Of a stretch of 64,000 nt of DNA, positions 1 to 7,864 are shown in pieces. The notes below the pieces were generated by a model. It searched no databases. It was not told the origin of the DNA and was given only the letters and a program-made list of their open reading frames with translations. A program made the position numbers and the translations under genes. The stretch comes from Leisingera aquaemixtae. Its GTDB lineage: Bacteria; Pseudomonadota; Alphaproteobacteria; Rhodobacterales; Rhodobacteraceae. Position 1 is the stretch's first letter; every line of letters starts with the position of its first letter. Where the stretch lies: NCBI RefSeq assembly GCF_001458395.1, contig NZ_CYSR01000030.1, positions 434,001-498,000 on the forward strand, read 5' to 3'.

Positions 1-277
1 CCATGATCACGTAGTCCACAGCCAGCACCACCAGCGCAGCGATCAGCACGGGCCTGCGTCCTGCGGCATCAGAGATGCTGCCGACGATGGGACCGCAAAG
101 GAACGTCGCCCCCGCGTAGACTGCCATCAGCAGCCCGCCCCAGAATGCCCCCTGCCCGGTGTCTCCGGCGCCAACGCGCGCCATCAGGTCCGGCATGATA
201 GGGAACACAATGCCAATCCCGATAGCATCTATCATCAAGGTGATCAGAACAAAGACTATGGCCCGGTTTTTGAACAT
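1..277 (-). CDS. MFS transporter, TetA-like, N-terminal part (cut by window edge)
   Basis: Only the first 92 codons are present; the gene runs off the left edge. The start is the ATG at 277. The N-terminus is hydrophobic (transmembrane helix 1, with an IGIGIVFPIMP segment), followed by helix 2 and then the loop motif GPIVGSISDAAGRRPVLI. That loop matches the conserved G-x-L-x-D-r-x-G-r-r/k motif between helices 2 and 3 of major facilitator drug:H+ antiporters, and the FPIMP segment is typical of the TetA/multidrug branch. It should be an inner-membrane proton-coupled exporter. The substrate cannot be told from this fragment. Confidence 0.8.
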   Translation of the reverse strand, partial: MFKNRAIVFVLITLMIDAIGIGIVFPIMPDLMARVGAGDTGQGAFWGGLLMAVYAGATFLCGPIVGSISDAAGRRPVLIAALVVLAVDYVIM

Positions 278-338
278 AATTCCCTATCGAACGGGGGCGG
301 CTGCAAAGCAAGTGAAATTCCTGCAGCCGGGCAGACTC

Positions 339-366
339 AAAAAAGGGCGCCCTGCGGCGCCCTTTC
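339..366 (-). terminator. Intrinsic terminator after mltG
   Basis: GGGCGCC and GGCGCCC arms with a short loop, followed on the minus strand by TTTTTT. It lies just past the mltG stop and ends the fabF-mltG transcript before the MFS gene, which starts 62 bases further on. Confidence 0.8.
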
Positions 367-386
367 CTCTTTCCCTGGACACAGCC

Positions 387-1541
387 TCAGTTGTTCTGCT
401 GCTGGGCTTCGATCTCGCGCCATTTGGCCACGTTTCGGTTGTGCTCGTCCAGCGTTTTGGCAAACGCGTGGCCGCCGGTGCCATCGGCGACGAAGAACAC
501 GTAATCCGTGCTCTCCGGGTTCACCGCCGCCTCCAGGCTTGCAAGCCCCGGGTTGGCGATGGGTGTCGGCGGCAGGCCCTCGATCACATAGGTGTTCCAG
601 GGGGTGGCCTTGCGCAGCTCGCTCTGGCGCAGGCCGCGGCCCAGGATGCCTTCGCCCTTGGTGACGCCATAGATCACCGTCGGGTCGGTCTGCAGGCGCA
701 TGCCGCGGTTCAGGCGGTTGGTGAAGACCGAGGCAACCACGCCGCGCTCGGAGGCGACGCCGGTTTCCTTTTCGATGATCGAGGCGAGGATCAGCATCTC
801 CTCGGGCGTCTTGACGGCCGCGTCGTCCGCGCGGCTTTCCCAGGCGGCGTTGATGCGCAGCTGCTGGCGCTCCTGCATCTCGGCCAGAACCGCGGCGCGT
901 TCGGTGCCCGGGGTGACCTCGTAGCTGTCGGGCGCCAGCAGGCCTTCGGCGGGGCGTTCGCCCGGGTCGCCGTCCAGCACGTCCATCGCCTTCAGCGCCT
1001 CGACCACCTGCCAGCTGGTCACGCCCTCGGCCAGCGCGATGCGGTAGCGGGTGTCGGCATCCTGGCGGGTCTCGGTGTATTCCACCGGCACCTCATCGAC
1101 GCCGAGGATGAAATCGGCGATGTCCTCGAACTTGTTCGTCGCCGGGTCCAACTCGCGCACCAGGGTCTGGGTGCGGGTCACGCCGACGCGGTAGACGATC
1201 TCGGTGCCGCAGGTGGAGGCGCCGGAATGGGTGATCTCGTCAACGATCCGCTCCATCGAGCTGCCCGGTTCCACCAGGAAGCTGCCGGCCTTCAGCTGGC
1301 CGGTTTTTTCGCTGTATTTGGCGCCGAGGCGGAAGATGGTGCCGGAGGTGACTGCGCCCTGTGCTTCCAGGTCGCGGCTGACGCGGGCCATGTTGGAGCC
1401 GCGATCCACCCGCAGGCAGATGGCGGTGTCCAGCGGGCCTTCGGCCGTGTACTGCGACTTGCCCCACAGGATGAGGCCGCCCAGCAGGAACAGGGCGGCG
1501 ATCAGGACTGTCAGCATGTTAGAGGCGAGGCTGCGCCACAT
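387..1541 (-). CDS. mltG: Endolytic murein transglycosylase MltG
   Basis: 384 residues. One N-terminal transmembrane helix (about residues 8-28) anchors it in the inner membrane, followed by a periplasmic LysM-like region and the YceG/MltG catalytic domain. The family catalytic glutamate lies in ILASIIEKETG, and the TDPTVIYG and TPWNTY segments are family signatures. In E. coli MltG cleaves nascent glycan strands and is thought to set their length. The ATG overlaps the fabF TGA by one base (TGATG), so the two are probably translationally coupled. fabF-mltG adjacency is common in alphaproteobacteria. Confidence 0.95.
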   Translation of the reverse strand: MWRSLASNMLTVLIAALFLLGGLILWGKSQYTAEGPLDTAICLRVDRGSNMARVSRDLEAQGAVTSGTIFRLGAKYSEKTGQLKAGSFLVEPGSSMERIVDEITHSGASTCGTEIVYRVGVTRTQTLVRELDPATNKFEDIADFILGVDEVPVEYTETRQDADTRYRIALAEGVTSWQVVEALKAMDVLDGDPGERPAEGLLAPDSYEVTPGTERAAVLAEMQERQQLRINAAWESRADDAAVKTPEEMLILASIIEKETGVASERGVVASVFTNRLNRGMRLQTDPTVIYGVTKGEGILGRGLRQSELRKATPWNTYVIEGLPPTPIANPGLASLEAAVNPESTDYVFFVADGTGGHAFAKTLDEHNRNVAKWREIEAQQQNN

Positions 1542-2806
1542 CAGTCAGGTTTCCCGAAGATCACCGACGCGTTGGTGCCGCCAAAGCCGAAGGAGTTCGA
1601 CAGCGCCACGTCGATCTTGCGCTCGCGCTTGGCGTTGGGGGCCAGGTCGACCGGGGTTTCCACGGCGGGGTTGTCGAGGTTGATGGTCGGCGGGGCGACC
1701 TGGTCGCGGATTGCCAGGATCGAGAAGATCGCCTCGATCGCGCCGGCGGCGCCCAAGAGGTGGCCGGTGGCGGATTTGGTCGAGGACATGGTGACATTGG
1801 CGGCGTGGTTGCCCAGCAGCCGCTCCACCGCGCCGAGCTCGATGGTGTCGGCCATGGTGGAGGTGCCATGGGCGTTGATATAGTCGATGGCCGACGGTTC
1901 CAGCCCGGCGTTTCTCAGCGCCGCACGCATCGAGCGTTCGCCGCCCTCGCCATCCTCGGAGGGGGCGGTGATGTGGTAGGCGTCGCCCGACAGGCCGTAG
2001 CCCAGCACCTCGGCATAGATCTTGGCGCCGCGGGCCTTGGCGTGATCATAGTCTTCCAGCACCACGATGCCGGCGCCCTCACCCATCACAAAGCCGTCGC
2101 GGTCGCTGTCATAGGGGCGCGAGGCTTTCTTGGGGTCGTCGGCGTATTTGGTCGACAGCGCCTTGCAGGCGTTGAAGCCCGCGATGCCGATCTCGCAGAT
2201 CGCCGCTTCGGCGCCGCCGGCGACCATCACGTCGGCGTCGCCGGATCTGATCAGCCGGGCCGCGTCGCCAATGGCGTGGGCGCCGGTCGAACAGGCGGTC
2301 ACGACGGAGTGGTTCGGACCCTTGAAGCCGAAACGGATCGACACCTGGCCGGAGATCAGGTTGATCAGCGCGCCGGGGATGAAGAACGGCGACACCCGGC
2401 GGGGGCCTTTCTCCTTGATCATCACGGCGGTGTCGGCAATCGACGACAGGCCGCCGATGCCGGAGCCGATCATCACGCCGGTGCGCAGGCGGCTTTCCTC
2501 ATCCTCGGGCGTCCAGCCGGCGTCGCGCACGGCCATGTCGGCGGCAGCGATGCCATAGAGGATGAAATCATCAATCTTCTTCTGGTCTTTCTTGGCAACC
2601 CAGTCGTCCGGGTTGAAGGTGCCGCCGCTGCCGTCGCCGCGCGGAACCTCACAGGCATAGGTCGTGGTCACGCCGCTTGCCTCTGCGTCAAACTGGGTGA
2701 TGGGGCCCGCGCCCGACTGGCCGTCCAGCAACCGGGTCCAGCTTTCCTCGACTCCGCTGGCCAGAGGGGTAACCAGGCCCAGTCCGGTGACAACTACTCG
2801 ACGCAT
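1541..2806 (-). CDS. fabF: Beta-ketoacyl-ACP synthase II (FabF)
   Basis: 421 residues, starting MRRVVVTGLGLVTP at 2806 behind an AAAGGAG ribosome site; the open frame continues further upstream but without homology. It elongates acyl-ACP with malonyl-ACP in fatty acid synthesis. The thiolase-fold triad is visible: nucleophile Cys172 in VVTACSTGAHA, His in NAHGTST, and Lys/His in KSATGHLLGAAGA. The C-terminal NSFGFGGTNAS glycine-rich loop is intact. It is followed directly by mltG. In many relatives fabF sits right behind acpP; here about 3.6 kb of other genes separate them. Confidence 0.96.
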   Translation of the reverse strand: MRRVVVTGLGLVTPLASGVEESWTRLLDGQSGAGPITQFDAEASGVTTTYACEVPRGDGSGGTFNPDDWVAKKDQKKIDDFILYGIAAADMAVRDAGWTPEDEESRLRTGVMIGSGIGGLSSIADTAVMIKEKGPRRVSPFFIPGALINLISGQVSIRFGFKGPNHSVVTACSTGAHAIGDAARLIRSGDADVMVAGGAEAAICEIGIAGFNACKALSTKYADDPKKASRPYDSDRDGFVMGEGAGIVVLEDYDHAKARGAKIYAEVLGYGLSGDAYHITAPSEDGEGGERSMRAALRNAGLEPSAIDYINAHGTSTMADTIELGAVERLLGNHAANVTMSSTKSATGHLLGAAGAIEAIFSILAIRDQVAPPTINLDNPAVETPVDLAPNAKRERKIDVALSNSFGFGGTNASVIFGKPD

Positions 2807-2923
2807 TCCTTGCTCTCCTTTGCCTCGGCAATCCGTCCGTTCAAATAGCTTGGAATGACCGGCAGGTGCAAGAGCGGGCTGGCAGCAGCCGGGACGAGAC
2901 AAAAAACGGGCTGTTACAATAAT

Positions 2924-2952
2924 TTCACAATGCGGGAACTTTTGGTTAACGA
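2924..2952 (+). promoter_or_regulatory. Candidate sigma-70 promoter for the small RNA at 2958
   Basis: TTCACA (one mismatch to TTGACA) and a weak -10 box TAACGA are separated by exactly 17 bases. A start 6-8 bases downstream would fall just before the first of three packed stem-loops. Inference from spacing only. Confidence 0.4.
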
Positions 2953-2957
2953 CTCTG

Positions 2958-3062
2958 GCGTAGGTTGAGTTTATCAAAACGAGAAACTCGGCATCCGTCC
3001 TCAAGGATTGCCAAAGCGGGCTGGAGCTCTGGGCCATTTTGTCTCCAGCCCGCATTTTTTTT
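2958..3062 (+). ncRNA. Candidate trans-acting small RNA with three stem-loops
   Basis: About 105 nt with no convincing reading frame. Three stems follow one another almost without gaps. SL1 pairs GAGTTT (2967-2972) with AAACTC (2984-2989). SL2 pairs GGCATCC (2990-2996) with GGATTGCC (3005-3012, one bulged T) and exposes GTCCTCAA in its loop. SL3 is a strong terminator stem, GCGGGCTGGAG with CTCCAGCCCGC, followed by eight T. No gene on this strand lies upstream, so the terminator has no other obvious client. The SL2 loop could pair with GAGGA-type ribosome sites (inference). I do not recognise the family. The 490-base gap 2807-3296 otherwise holds only the fabF promoter region and the upstream region of the next gene. 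Confidence 0.55.
3016..3062 (+). terminator. Orphan Rho-independent terminator (3' end of candidate sRNA)
   Basis: An 11-bp GC-rich stem (3016-3026 with 3043-3053) followed by an A and a run of eight T. It is strong on the plus strand only. Confidence 0.8.
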
Positions 3063-3296
3063 CCGGCGCTTGCCGCCGCCCCTGTTCCAAAACGGGCGGG
3101 CCCTGGCGATGCGGCTGAAACGCGATCTCCCTTCTTTCTCTGCCTGTTTGCGCCTGGCTGCTGTGCCGCGCGGCGGTGCGCGCCCTGGCATATGACGCCG
3201 CACAGGTTTTCGCCCGGGGCGGCCGCCGCGTTAACCGCACATTCGCTTCTTTGCGGCATTCTTCTGTTCTGGAAGGATTTGAGGAACGACCCTGCT

Positions 3297-4184
3297 ATGC
3301 GCCAATGGCTCTCCATAGCTGCAACCCTGCTGGTGATCGGCCTGCTCCCCGGGCATGCAAGTGCCGGCTGTGCCGTGCACCGCGACCTGTCGGATCTGCA
3401 CCGGGCCACCAAGGGGTTTCTGTCATATCTGCGCACCGGCGAGGGCGCTTACAGCGTTCAGCATCTGCGCAGCTGGATCAGCACAAATCCGCCGGCGCCG
3501 CTGCGGCAGCGGATGCGGGCGGTGGGGATCCAATCCGTCGAGCCCGGCGCGATGGAGCTGCTGAAGCGGCAGACGGTGCTGCTGCAGATTCTCGACACCC
3601 AGGGCCGCGCCGCGGCGCTGGAAAGCGCCCGCCACATGGGCATCAGGGAACTGGCGGCGGAGTTCGGCACCCGGGTTGAGGCCCTGCCCTGCGACCAGGT
3701 CAAGGATGACGGGCACGGCAGCAAGCTAGTGGCGGTCAATGCAGCGGACGCGCGCCAGCGCCAGCAGATCATCAATGCCGCGATTGCTTGGGTGTCCTTT
3801 CTGGTGCTGGGCGGCAGCGTGCTGTATTTCCTGGACCGCATCGGCATCCGCAGGATCCGCCGCACCAAGCGCTACCCCTGCTCCGTGCCCTGCGTGCTGC
3901 AGGCCGGCGGCCGCACGGTGCCGGCCCATCTGGTCGACCTCAGCCGGGCCGGTGCCAAGGTGCGCCCCGACGCCCCCTGTGAAATCCCGGCGCGGGTCAC
4001 CCTCACGTTCGGCGGCTATACCCTGGACGCCAGCGTGCGGTGGCAGACGGCGGATTATTTCGGGGTGCAATTCGCCCGGGACTTCAATTTCCTGCAGCTG
4101 CACCGCTTGCTGGAAGCCTTCCCGATGGAGGATGAAGACGGCCCCCCGCGGGCGGCGCGGATGCCGCCCGGCCTGGGGATTTAA
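3297..4184 (+). CDS. Membrane-anchored PilZ-domain protein (first of tandem pair)
   Basis: 295 residues from the ATG at 3297, which begins a clear signal peptide (cleavage near HASAG). A mostly helical periplasmic region (about 25-155) is followed by a transmembrane helix (about 158-180) and a cytoplasmic C-terminal PilZ domain. The c-di-GMP signature is intact: R-x-x-x-R in RRTKRYPC and D-x-S-x-x-G in DLSRAGAKV. The periplasmic part has a Cys just after the signal peptide and an LPC motif, both shared with the next gene. Likely an inner-membrane c-di-GMP receptor; its output is unknown. Confidence 0.8.
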   Translation: MRQWLSIAATLLVIGLLPGHASAGCAVHRDLSDLHRATKGFLSYLRTGEGAYSVQHLRSWISTNPPAPLRQRMRAVGIQSVEPGAMELLKRQTVLLQILDTQGRAAALESARHMGIRELAAEFGTRVEALPCDQVKDDGHGSKLVAVNAADARQRQQIINAAIAWVSFLVLGGSVLYFLDRIGIRRIRRTKRYPCSVPCVLQAGGRTVPAHLVDLSRAGAKVRPDAPCEIPARVTLTFGGYTLDASVRWQTADYFGVQFARDFNFLQLHRLLEAFPMEDEDGPPRAARMPPGLGI

Positions 4185-4446
4185 CGGCCGCAGCCCTATG
4201 CCGGCGCTGCGGCCTGCGCCCGGAGCGCCCAGCCCGGCTGCACACGCCCCCTTGAGACCAATGTGAACCGCCAAGCCGCCTTGCAGCACCAGGGCGGCCC
4301 GCGCGCCGCGCTGGCGGCACCTGCCCCGCCTGGCCTGGCCGCCGCTGTTCAGTTTTAACGGAAAATTACTGCGTCCGCTTGCCGGGCGTTAAGACGGTAC
4401 AGCTAAACCCAAGGGAGATTGTTGCACAGTTACGCGAGTCCCTTGA

Positions 4447-5355
4447 ATGGTGTCCAAGTCTCTCGTTCTTTCAGCCGCCGCCGCCCTGGCGCTTGCTGCG
4501 GGCAGCCCTGCCGCCGCCGCGGCCCCGTCCTCCTCCCGCGCGACCTGCATGCTGCTGTCGGATCTTGTGCTGATGCAGTACCAGATGCGCAAATTCCACG
4601 ACATGCTGAAAGCCGGCACCGACACCGGCGAGGCGCGCAGACTGCATCACTGGCTGAGCGACCATCCCCAGGTGGACCTGCGCATCCGGCTGCGGCGGGC
4701 CGGGCTGCAGAACTTTGAGCGCTCCACGCTGGATCTGATCACCCGCCACAAGGGCCTGCTGGAAATCCACCGCAGGCACGGGCCCGGCAAGGCGGAAGCG
4801 GAGGCAAAGCGCCTTGGCACAGACGCCCGGCTGCAAAGCTACAGCGCGCGCATCCTGCCCCTGCCCTGCAACTACGTTCCCCCCGAGGACAGTGCCGGCG
4901 GCGCGCTGAGCGGGCTTGGCCAGCTGAAGCGGCTGCCGCAGGAGGCGGTCATCACCGGTTCGCTGCTGACCCTGATTCTCGGCGCAGCGGCCGGGGTCCT
5001 GGCGCAGCGCCTGGCCCGGCGGCGGCTGCGGTTGTCCCGCCGCCACCCTTGCGCGCTGCCCTGCTTCCTGGAGTGCGGCGATCACCGCTTTGAGGCGCGG
5101 ATTGTGGACATCAGCCGCCTGGGCGCCAAGGTGCGTGTCGGGCTGGAGGACGGCCAGCCTGTTCCGCTGATCAAGGGGGATGTGACGGCCAGTGTGACCG
5201 GCCTGCCGCCGATCGAGGCGCAGACCATCCGGCAGGACCACGACTATGTCGGTATAAAGTTCAGCAGCCGGCTGGCCCGGGCGGAGCTGAAAAGGCTTCG
5301 CAAACGCAATGCGGCGCAGACCGTTGAGCCGCAAGCCGCGGTCAGCCCGGCCTGA
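4447..5355 (+). CDS. Membrane-anchored PilZ-domain protein (second of tandem pair)
   Basis: 302 residues, paralogue of the preceding gene with the same architecture: Ala-rich signal peptide, helical periplasmic region with a Cys (ATCMLLSDL) and an LPC motif (LPLPCNYV), a transmembrane helix near residues 170-195 (TGSLLTLILGAAAGVLA), then PilZ. Both ligand motifs are present: R-rich LSRRHPC and DISRLGAKV. The ribosome site before this ATG is weak, and the adjacent GTG codon could also serve. The 262 bases separating it from its paralogue leave room for its own promoter. It converges on the HisA-like gene. Confidence 0.78.
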   Translation: MVSKSLVLSAAAALALAAGSPAAAAAPSSSRATCMLLSDLVLMQYQMRKFHDMLKAGTDTGEARRLHHWLSDHPQVDLRIRLRRAGLQNFERSTLDLITRHKGLLEIHRRHGPGKAEAEAKRLGTDARLQSYSARILPLPCNYVPPEDSAGGALSGLGQLKRLPQEAVITGSLLTLILGAAAGVLAQRLARRRLRLSRRHPCALPCFLECGDHRFEARIVDISRLGAKVRVGLEDGQPVPLIKGDVTASVTGLPPIEAQTIRQDHDYVGIKFSSRLARAELKRLRKRNAAQTVEPQAAVSPA

Positions 5356-5372
5356 CGCCGCCCGGCCGGGCG

Positions 5373-5406
5373 CGGCCTGCAGCCTGCTTTTGCAGACCGC
5401 AGGCCG
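5373..5406. terminator. Hairpin between convergent genes, no T tract
   Basis: CGGCCTGC (5373-5380) pairs with GCAGGCCG (5399-5406), and an inner CTGC-tttt-GCAG stem fits inside. It sits between the ends of the second PilZ gene and the HisA-like gene, so a terminator or RNA-stabilising role is plausible. Confidence 0.4.
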
Positions 5407-5419
5407 GCTGCAGTTGGCG

Positions 5420-6163
5420 TTACTGGAATTCCGCCACAGGTTCCGGTTCGGGCCGGGCAACGGCCAGCGCTTCCTCAACCGACAGCGTCTTGCGGAACAG
5501 CGCCCGGCCCACCATGGCGCCGGCGATGTTGGGAATGTACTTCAGCCGCGAGACATCATCGGAATTGCGCACCACGCCGTTGGCAATCACCGGCAGTTTC
5601 ACGGTGGACGCCAGATGCGATATCAGCCCCATCTGCGCCTCGGTATCAGCGACGTCGGAATCGATGTCGGTGATGATGATGCCGGCAAACGGCGCGCCCG
5701 CAAAGGCCTCCAGATAGGCCTCTGGGGTGAAGGCGCCGGATTTGCGCCAGCCGTCGGTCATCACCTGGCCCTGCCAGATATCGACCGCCAGAACGATCTG
5801 GTCCGGGTGGTGTTCCGCCAGTTCGCGCACCAGATGCGGGTCGCGCGCCGCAAGGGTGCCGATCACGATGCGCCCGGCGCCCTTGTCGATCCAGCTCTCC
5901 ACCTGCTCGCGCGAGCGCATGCCGCCGCCCAGCTGGACAGGAACGCCGGCGCCGCGGATGATATCAAGGATCAGCGCCTCATTGCTGTGATCGCCCTCAA
6001 TGGCACTGAAATCGGTCAGATGCATCCATTCCGCGCCTGCGGCGGCAAACCCCTTGGCGGTTTCCACCGGATCCACGTGCCAGATCTGCGGCTCGTCGAG
6101 GCGGCCTTTTTCGAGGCTCACGCAGCGGCCGTTCTGAATCTCCATCGTGGGGTATATCATCAT
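5420..6163 (-). CDS. HisA/HisF-family TIM-barrel protein (HisA paralogue)
   Basis: 247 residues, behind a GAGGAGA ribosome site. The whole HisA barrel is recognisable: LTDFSAIEGD, PVQLGGGMRS (phosphate loop), GTLAARDP, LAVDIWQG, TDIDSDV, VIANGV and VGRALF. HisA isomerises ProFAR to PRFAR in histidine synthesis using two aspartates. The second (in LAVD) is kept, but the first, normally at about residue 8 in P-A-x-D, is Glu here (YPTMEIQNG). It stands outside any his operon, between PilZ genes and acpP. This may be a second HisA with altered chemistry rather than the histidine enzyme. Confidence 0.75.
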   Translation of the reverse strand: MMIYPTMEIQNGRCVSLEKGRLDEPQIWHVDPVETAKGFAAAGAEWMHLTDFSAIEGDHSNEALILDIIRGAGVPVQLGGGMRSREQVESWIDKGAGRIVIGTLAARDPHLVRELAEHHPDQIVLAVDIWQGQVMTDGWRKSGAFTPEAYLEAFAGAPFAGIIITDIDSDVADTEAQMGLISHLASTVKLPVIANGVVRNSDDVSRLKYIPNIAGAMVGRALFRKTLSVEEALAVARPEPEPVAEFQ

Positions 6164-6360
6164 AGTGCCAGTCTCCTCTGTGCTCTGCCTTTCGCGGAAA
6201 TATTAGCACGGATCGCCCCCTGCGATACGCCGTATCCTGACCCATTGTGGAACAATTGCGGCACCCGCACCGGGCCGGCTGGTAGCGCAAACAAGCACCA
6301 GGCCGGATCGCCGCAGGCGCAGATTCGGCCGCCGCCGCCGCGGTCCCAGGCGGGCAAAAG

Positions 6361-6396
6361 AAAACGGCGCCCTCCGCAGGGGAGAGCGCCGTTTTT
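6361..6396 (-). terminator. Intrinsic terminator after acpP
   Basis: AAACGGCGC and GCGCCGTTT arms with an internal GC-rich loop, followed by TTTTC on the minus strand, 25 bases past the acpP stop. It isolates acpP from the HisA-like gene. Confidence 0.8.
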
Positions 6397-6420
6397 AATC
6401 CGGTCATCCGGACGCGTCTA

Positions 6421-6654
6421 TCAGGACGCTTCGGAGATGAACTTGACCGCGTCGCCGAAGGTTTGGATGGTTTCGGCTGCGTCGTCCGGGATCTCGATGC
6501 CGAACTCTTCTTCAAACGCCATCACCAGTTCCACGGTGTCCAGGCTGTCTGCGCCCAGATCGTCGATGAAGGAGGCGTTTTCGGTGACCTTGTCCTCTTC
6601 AACACCCAGGTGCTCAACAACGATCTTTTTAACGCGATCTGCGACGTCGCTCAT
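6421..6654 (-). CDS. acpP: Acyl carrier protein
   Basis: 77 residues, the usual size. Acidic four-helix protein with the phosphopantetheine attachment site Ser37 in [11 protein letters not shown]. It carries acyl intermediates for FabD, FabG and FabF encoded nearby. The AGGAAGAG ribosome site is well placed. It lies downstream of fabD-fabG but is separated from fabG by a terminator and about 370 bases, so it can be expressed on its own at high level. Confidence 0.98.
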   Translation of the reverse strand: MSDVADRVKKIVVEHLGVEEDKVTENASFIDDLGADSLDTVELVMAFEEEFGIEIPDDAAETIQTFGDAVKFISEAS

Positions 6655-6802
6655 GTCTCTTCCTCGTATTTCAGGGCACTCTGCCCGGTTCTGCCCTTGC
6701 CCGTGCGGGCGGCGTGGTTATTGCCCGGAGCGGGCGGTGTGATCCCCGCGGGACGGGGACAGTGCGGCGTTTCCCTTAGGAAATACCTGCGGATATGGGC
6801 CG

Positions 6803-6830
6803 CCTATAGCATAGACCGCGGCCAAGGCAA
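6803..6830 (-). promoter_or_regulatory. Candidate acpP promoter
   Basis: On the minus strand TTGCCT and TATAGG are 16 bases apart, about 150 bases before the acpP ATG. The same TTGC.. / TATAGG pair with the same spacing occurs before rpsF. No other feature is evident in the 416-base gap 6655-7070 apart from the fabG terminator. Confidence 0.4.
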
Positions 6831-7025
6831 ACGGTTTCGCTTGGTAACAAACTGTGCTGCGGCCCGCACCCTGCGGGTATCAAGCCGTGCAGATGGCCCC
6901 GCAATCAAGTGGTTGCAAGCCGGTTTGCGGAGTTTTTTGCAATTCCGCCTCTTTTCAACCGCTTGACGGCGGCGGCGGGCCGGGGTGCCGGGCCGCTGCG
7001 GCCGGACGCGGTGCAAAACAGGCGG

Positions 7026-7054
7026 GAAAAAGCCCTGCAGTCCGGCTGCAGGGC
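7026..7054 (-). terminator. Intrinsic terminator after fabG
   Basis: GCCCTGCAG and CTGCAGGGC form a perfect 9-bp stem with a 5-base loop, followed by TTTTT on the minus strand, just past the fabG stop. Confidence 0.8.
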
Positions 7055-7070
7055 CCGGCACTGCGCCCGC

Positions 7071-7808
7071 TCAGATCATCGCCATGCCGCCATTCACATG
7101 CAGCGTTGTGCCGGTGACATAGCCGGCTTCCTGGCTGGCCAGATACAGAACCGCGGAGGCGATTTCCTTCGATTCCCCCATGCGCCCGGCCGGGATCTGG
7201 CTCAGAATCGCATCCTTCTGGCTGTCGTTGAGCTTGTCGGTCATCGCGGTGGCGATGAAGCCCGGCGCCACCGCGTTGACGGTGATGCCGCGGTTGGCGA
7301 CCTCATAAGCCAGCGACTTGGACATGCCGACCATGCCGGCCTTGGAGGCGGCATAGTTGCCCTGGCCCGGGTTGCCGGTGGCGCCCACCACCGAGGAGAT
7401 GTTGATGATACGGCCCCAGCGCGCCTTCATCATGCCGCGCAGCACGCCTCGGCACAGCCGCATGGTGGAGGTGAGGTTCACGTTCAGGACGGAGTCCCAT
7501 TCCTCGTCCTTCATCCGCATGAACAGGTTGTCGCGGGTGATGCCAGCGTTGTTGACCAGGATGTCGACGGAGCCCATCGCCTCGGCCGCCTGCTTCGGCA
7601 GCGCCTCGACCGCTTCGGCGTCGGAGAGGTTGCAGGGCAGCACATGGACGCGCTCGCCCAGTTCTTCGGCCAGTGCCTTGAGCGGCTCCTCGCGGGTGCC
7701 CGACAGCGCCACAGTGGCGCCTGCCGCGTGCAGCGCGCGGGCGATGTCGCCGCCGATGCCGCCGGAGGCGCCGGTGACGAGGGCATTCTTGCCAGTCAGA
7801 TCAAACAT
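7071..7808 (-). CDS. fabG: 3-oxoacyl-ACP reductase FabG
   Basis: 245 residues, short-chain dehydrogenase fold. It reduces 3-ketoacyl-ACP with NADPH in the fatty acid elongation cycle. The Rossmann motif is TGASGGIGG (residues 13-20), NNAG is at 86-89, the catalytic Ser is in INISSVVG, and Y152-x-x-x-K156 is in NYAASKAG. It lies 56 bases downstream of fabD in the same orientation and probably shares its transcript. The C-terminal hydrophobic GGMAMI ending is typical of FabG. Confidence 0.97.
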   Translation of the reverse strand: MFDLTGKNALVTGASGGIGGDIARALHAAGATVALSGTREEPLKALAEELGERVHVLPCNLSDAEAVEALPKQAAEAMGSVDILVNNAGITRDNLFMRMKDEEWDSVLNVNLTSTMRLCRGVLRGMMKARWGRIINISSVVGATGNPGQGNYAASKAGMVGMSKSLAYEVANRGITVNAVAPGFIATAMTDKLNDSQKDAILSQIPAGRMGESKEIASAVLYLASQEAGYVTGTTLHVNGGMAMI

Positions 7809-7864
7809 GTGGTTTCCTTCACTTTCGGATCCGGGCCGCGCGGGGCTGGCGCCGGAAAATCTCT

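Noticed and set aside
159-1883. Long plus-strand open frame of 574 codons
   Set aside because: It is antisense to the MFS gene, mltG and fabF. The composition (Ala, Arg, Gly, His, Leu rich, no motif) is typical of a shadow frame in high-GC DNA.
1541-3436. Much longer fabF frame starting at 3436
   Set aside because: Family similarity starts at MRRVVVTG (2806) with a good ribosome site. The upstream extension has no homology and crosses the small-RNA region.
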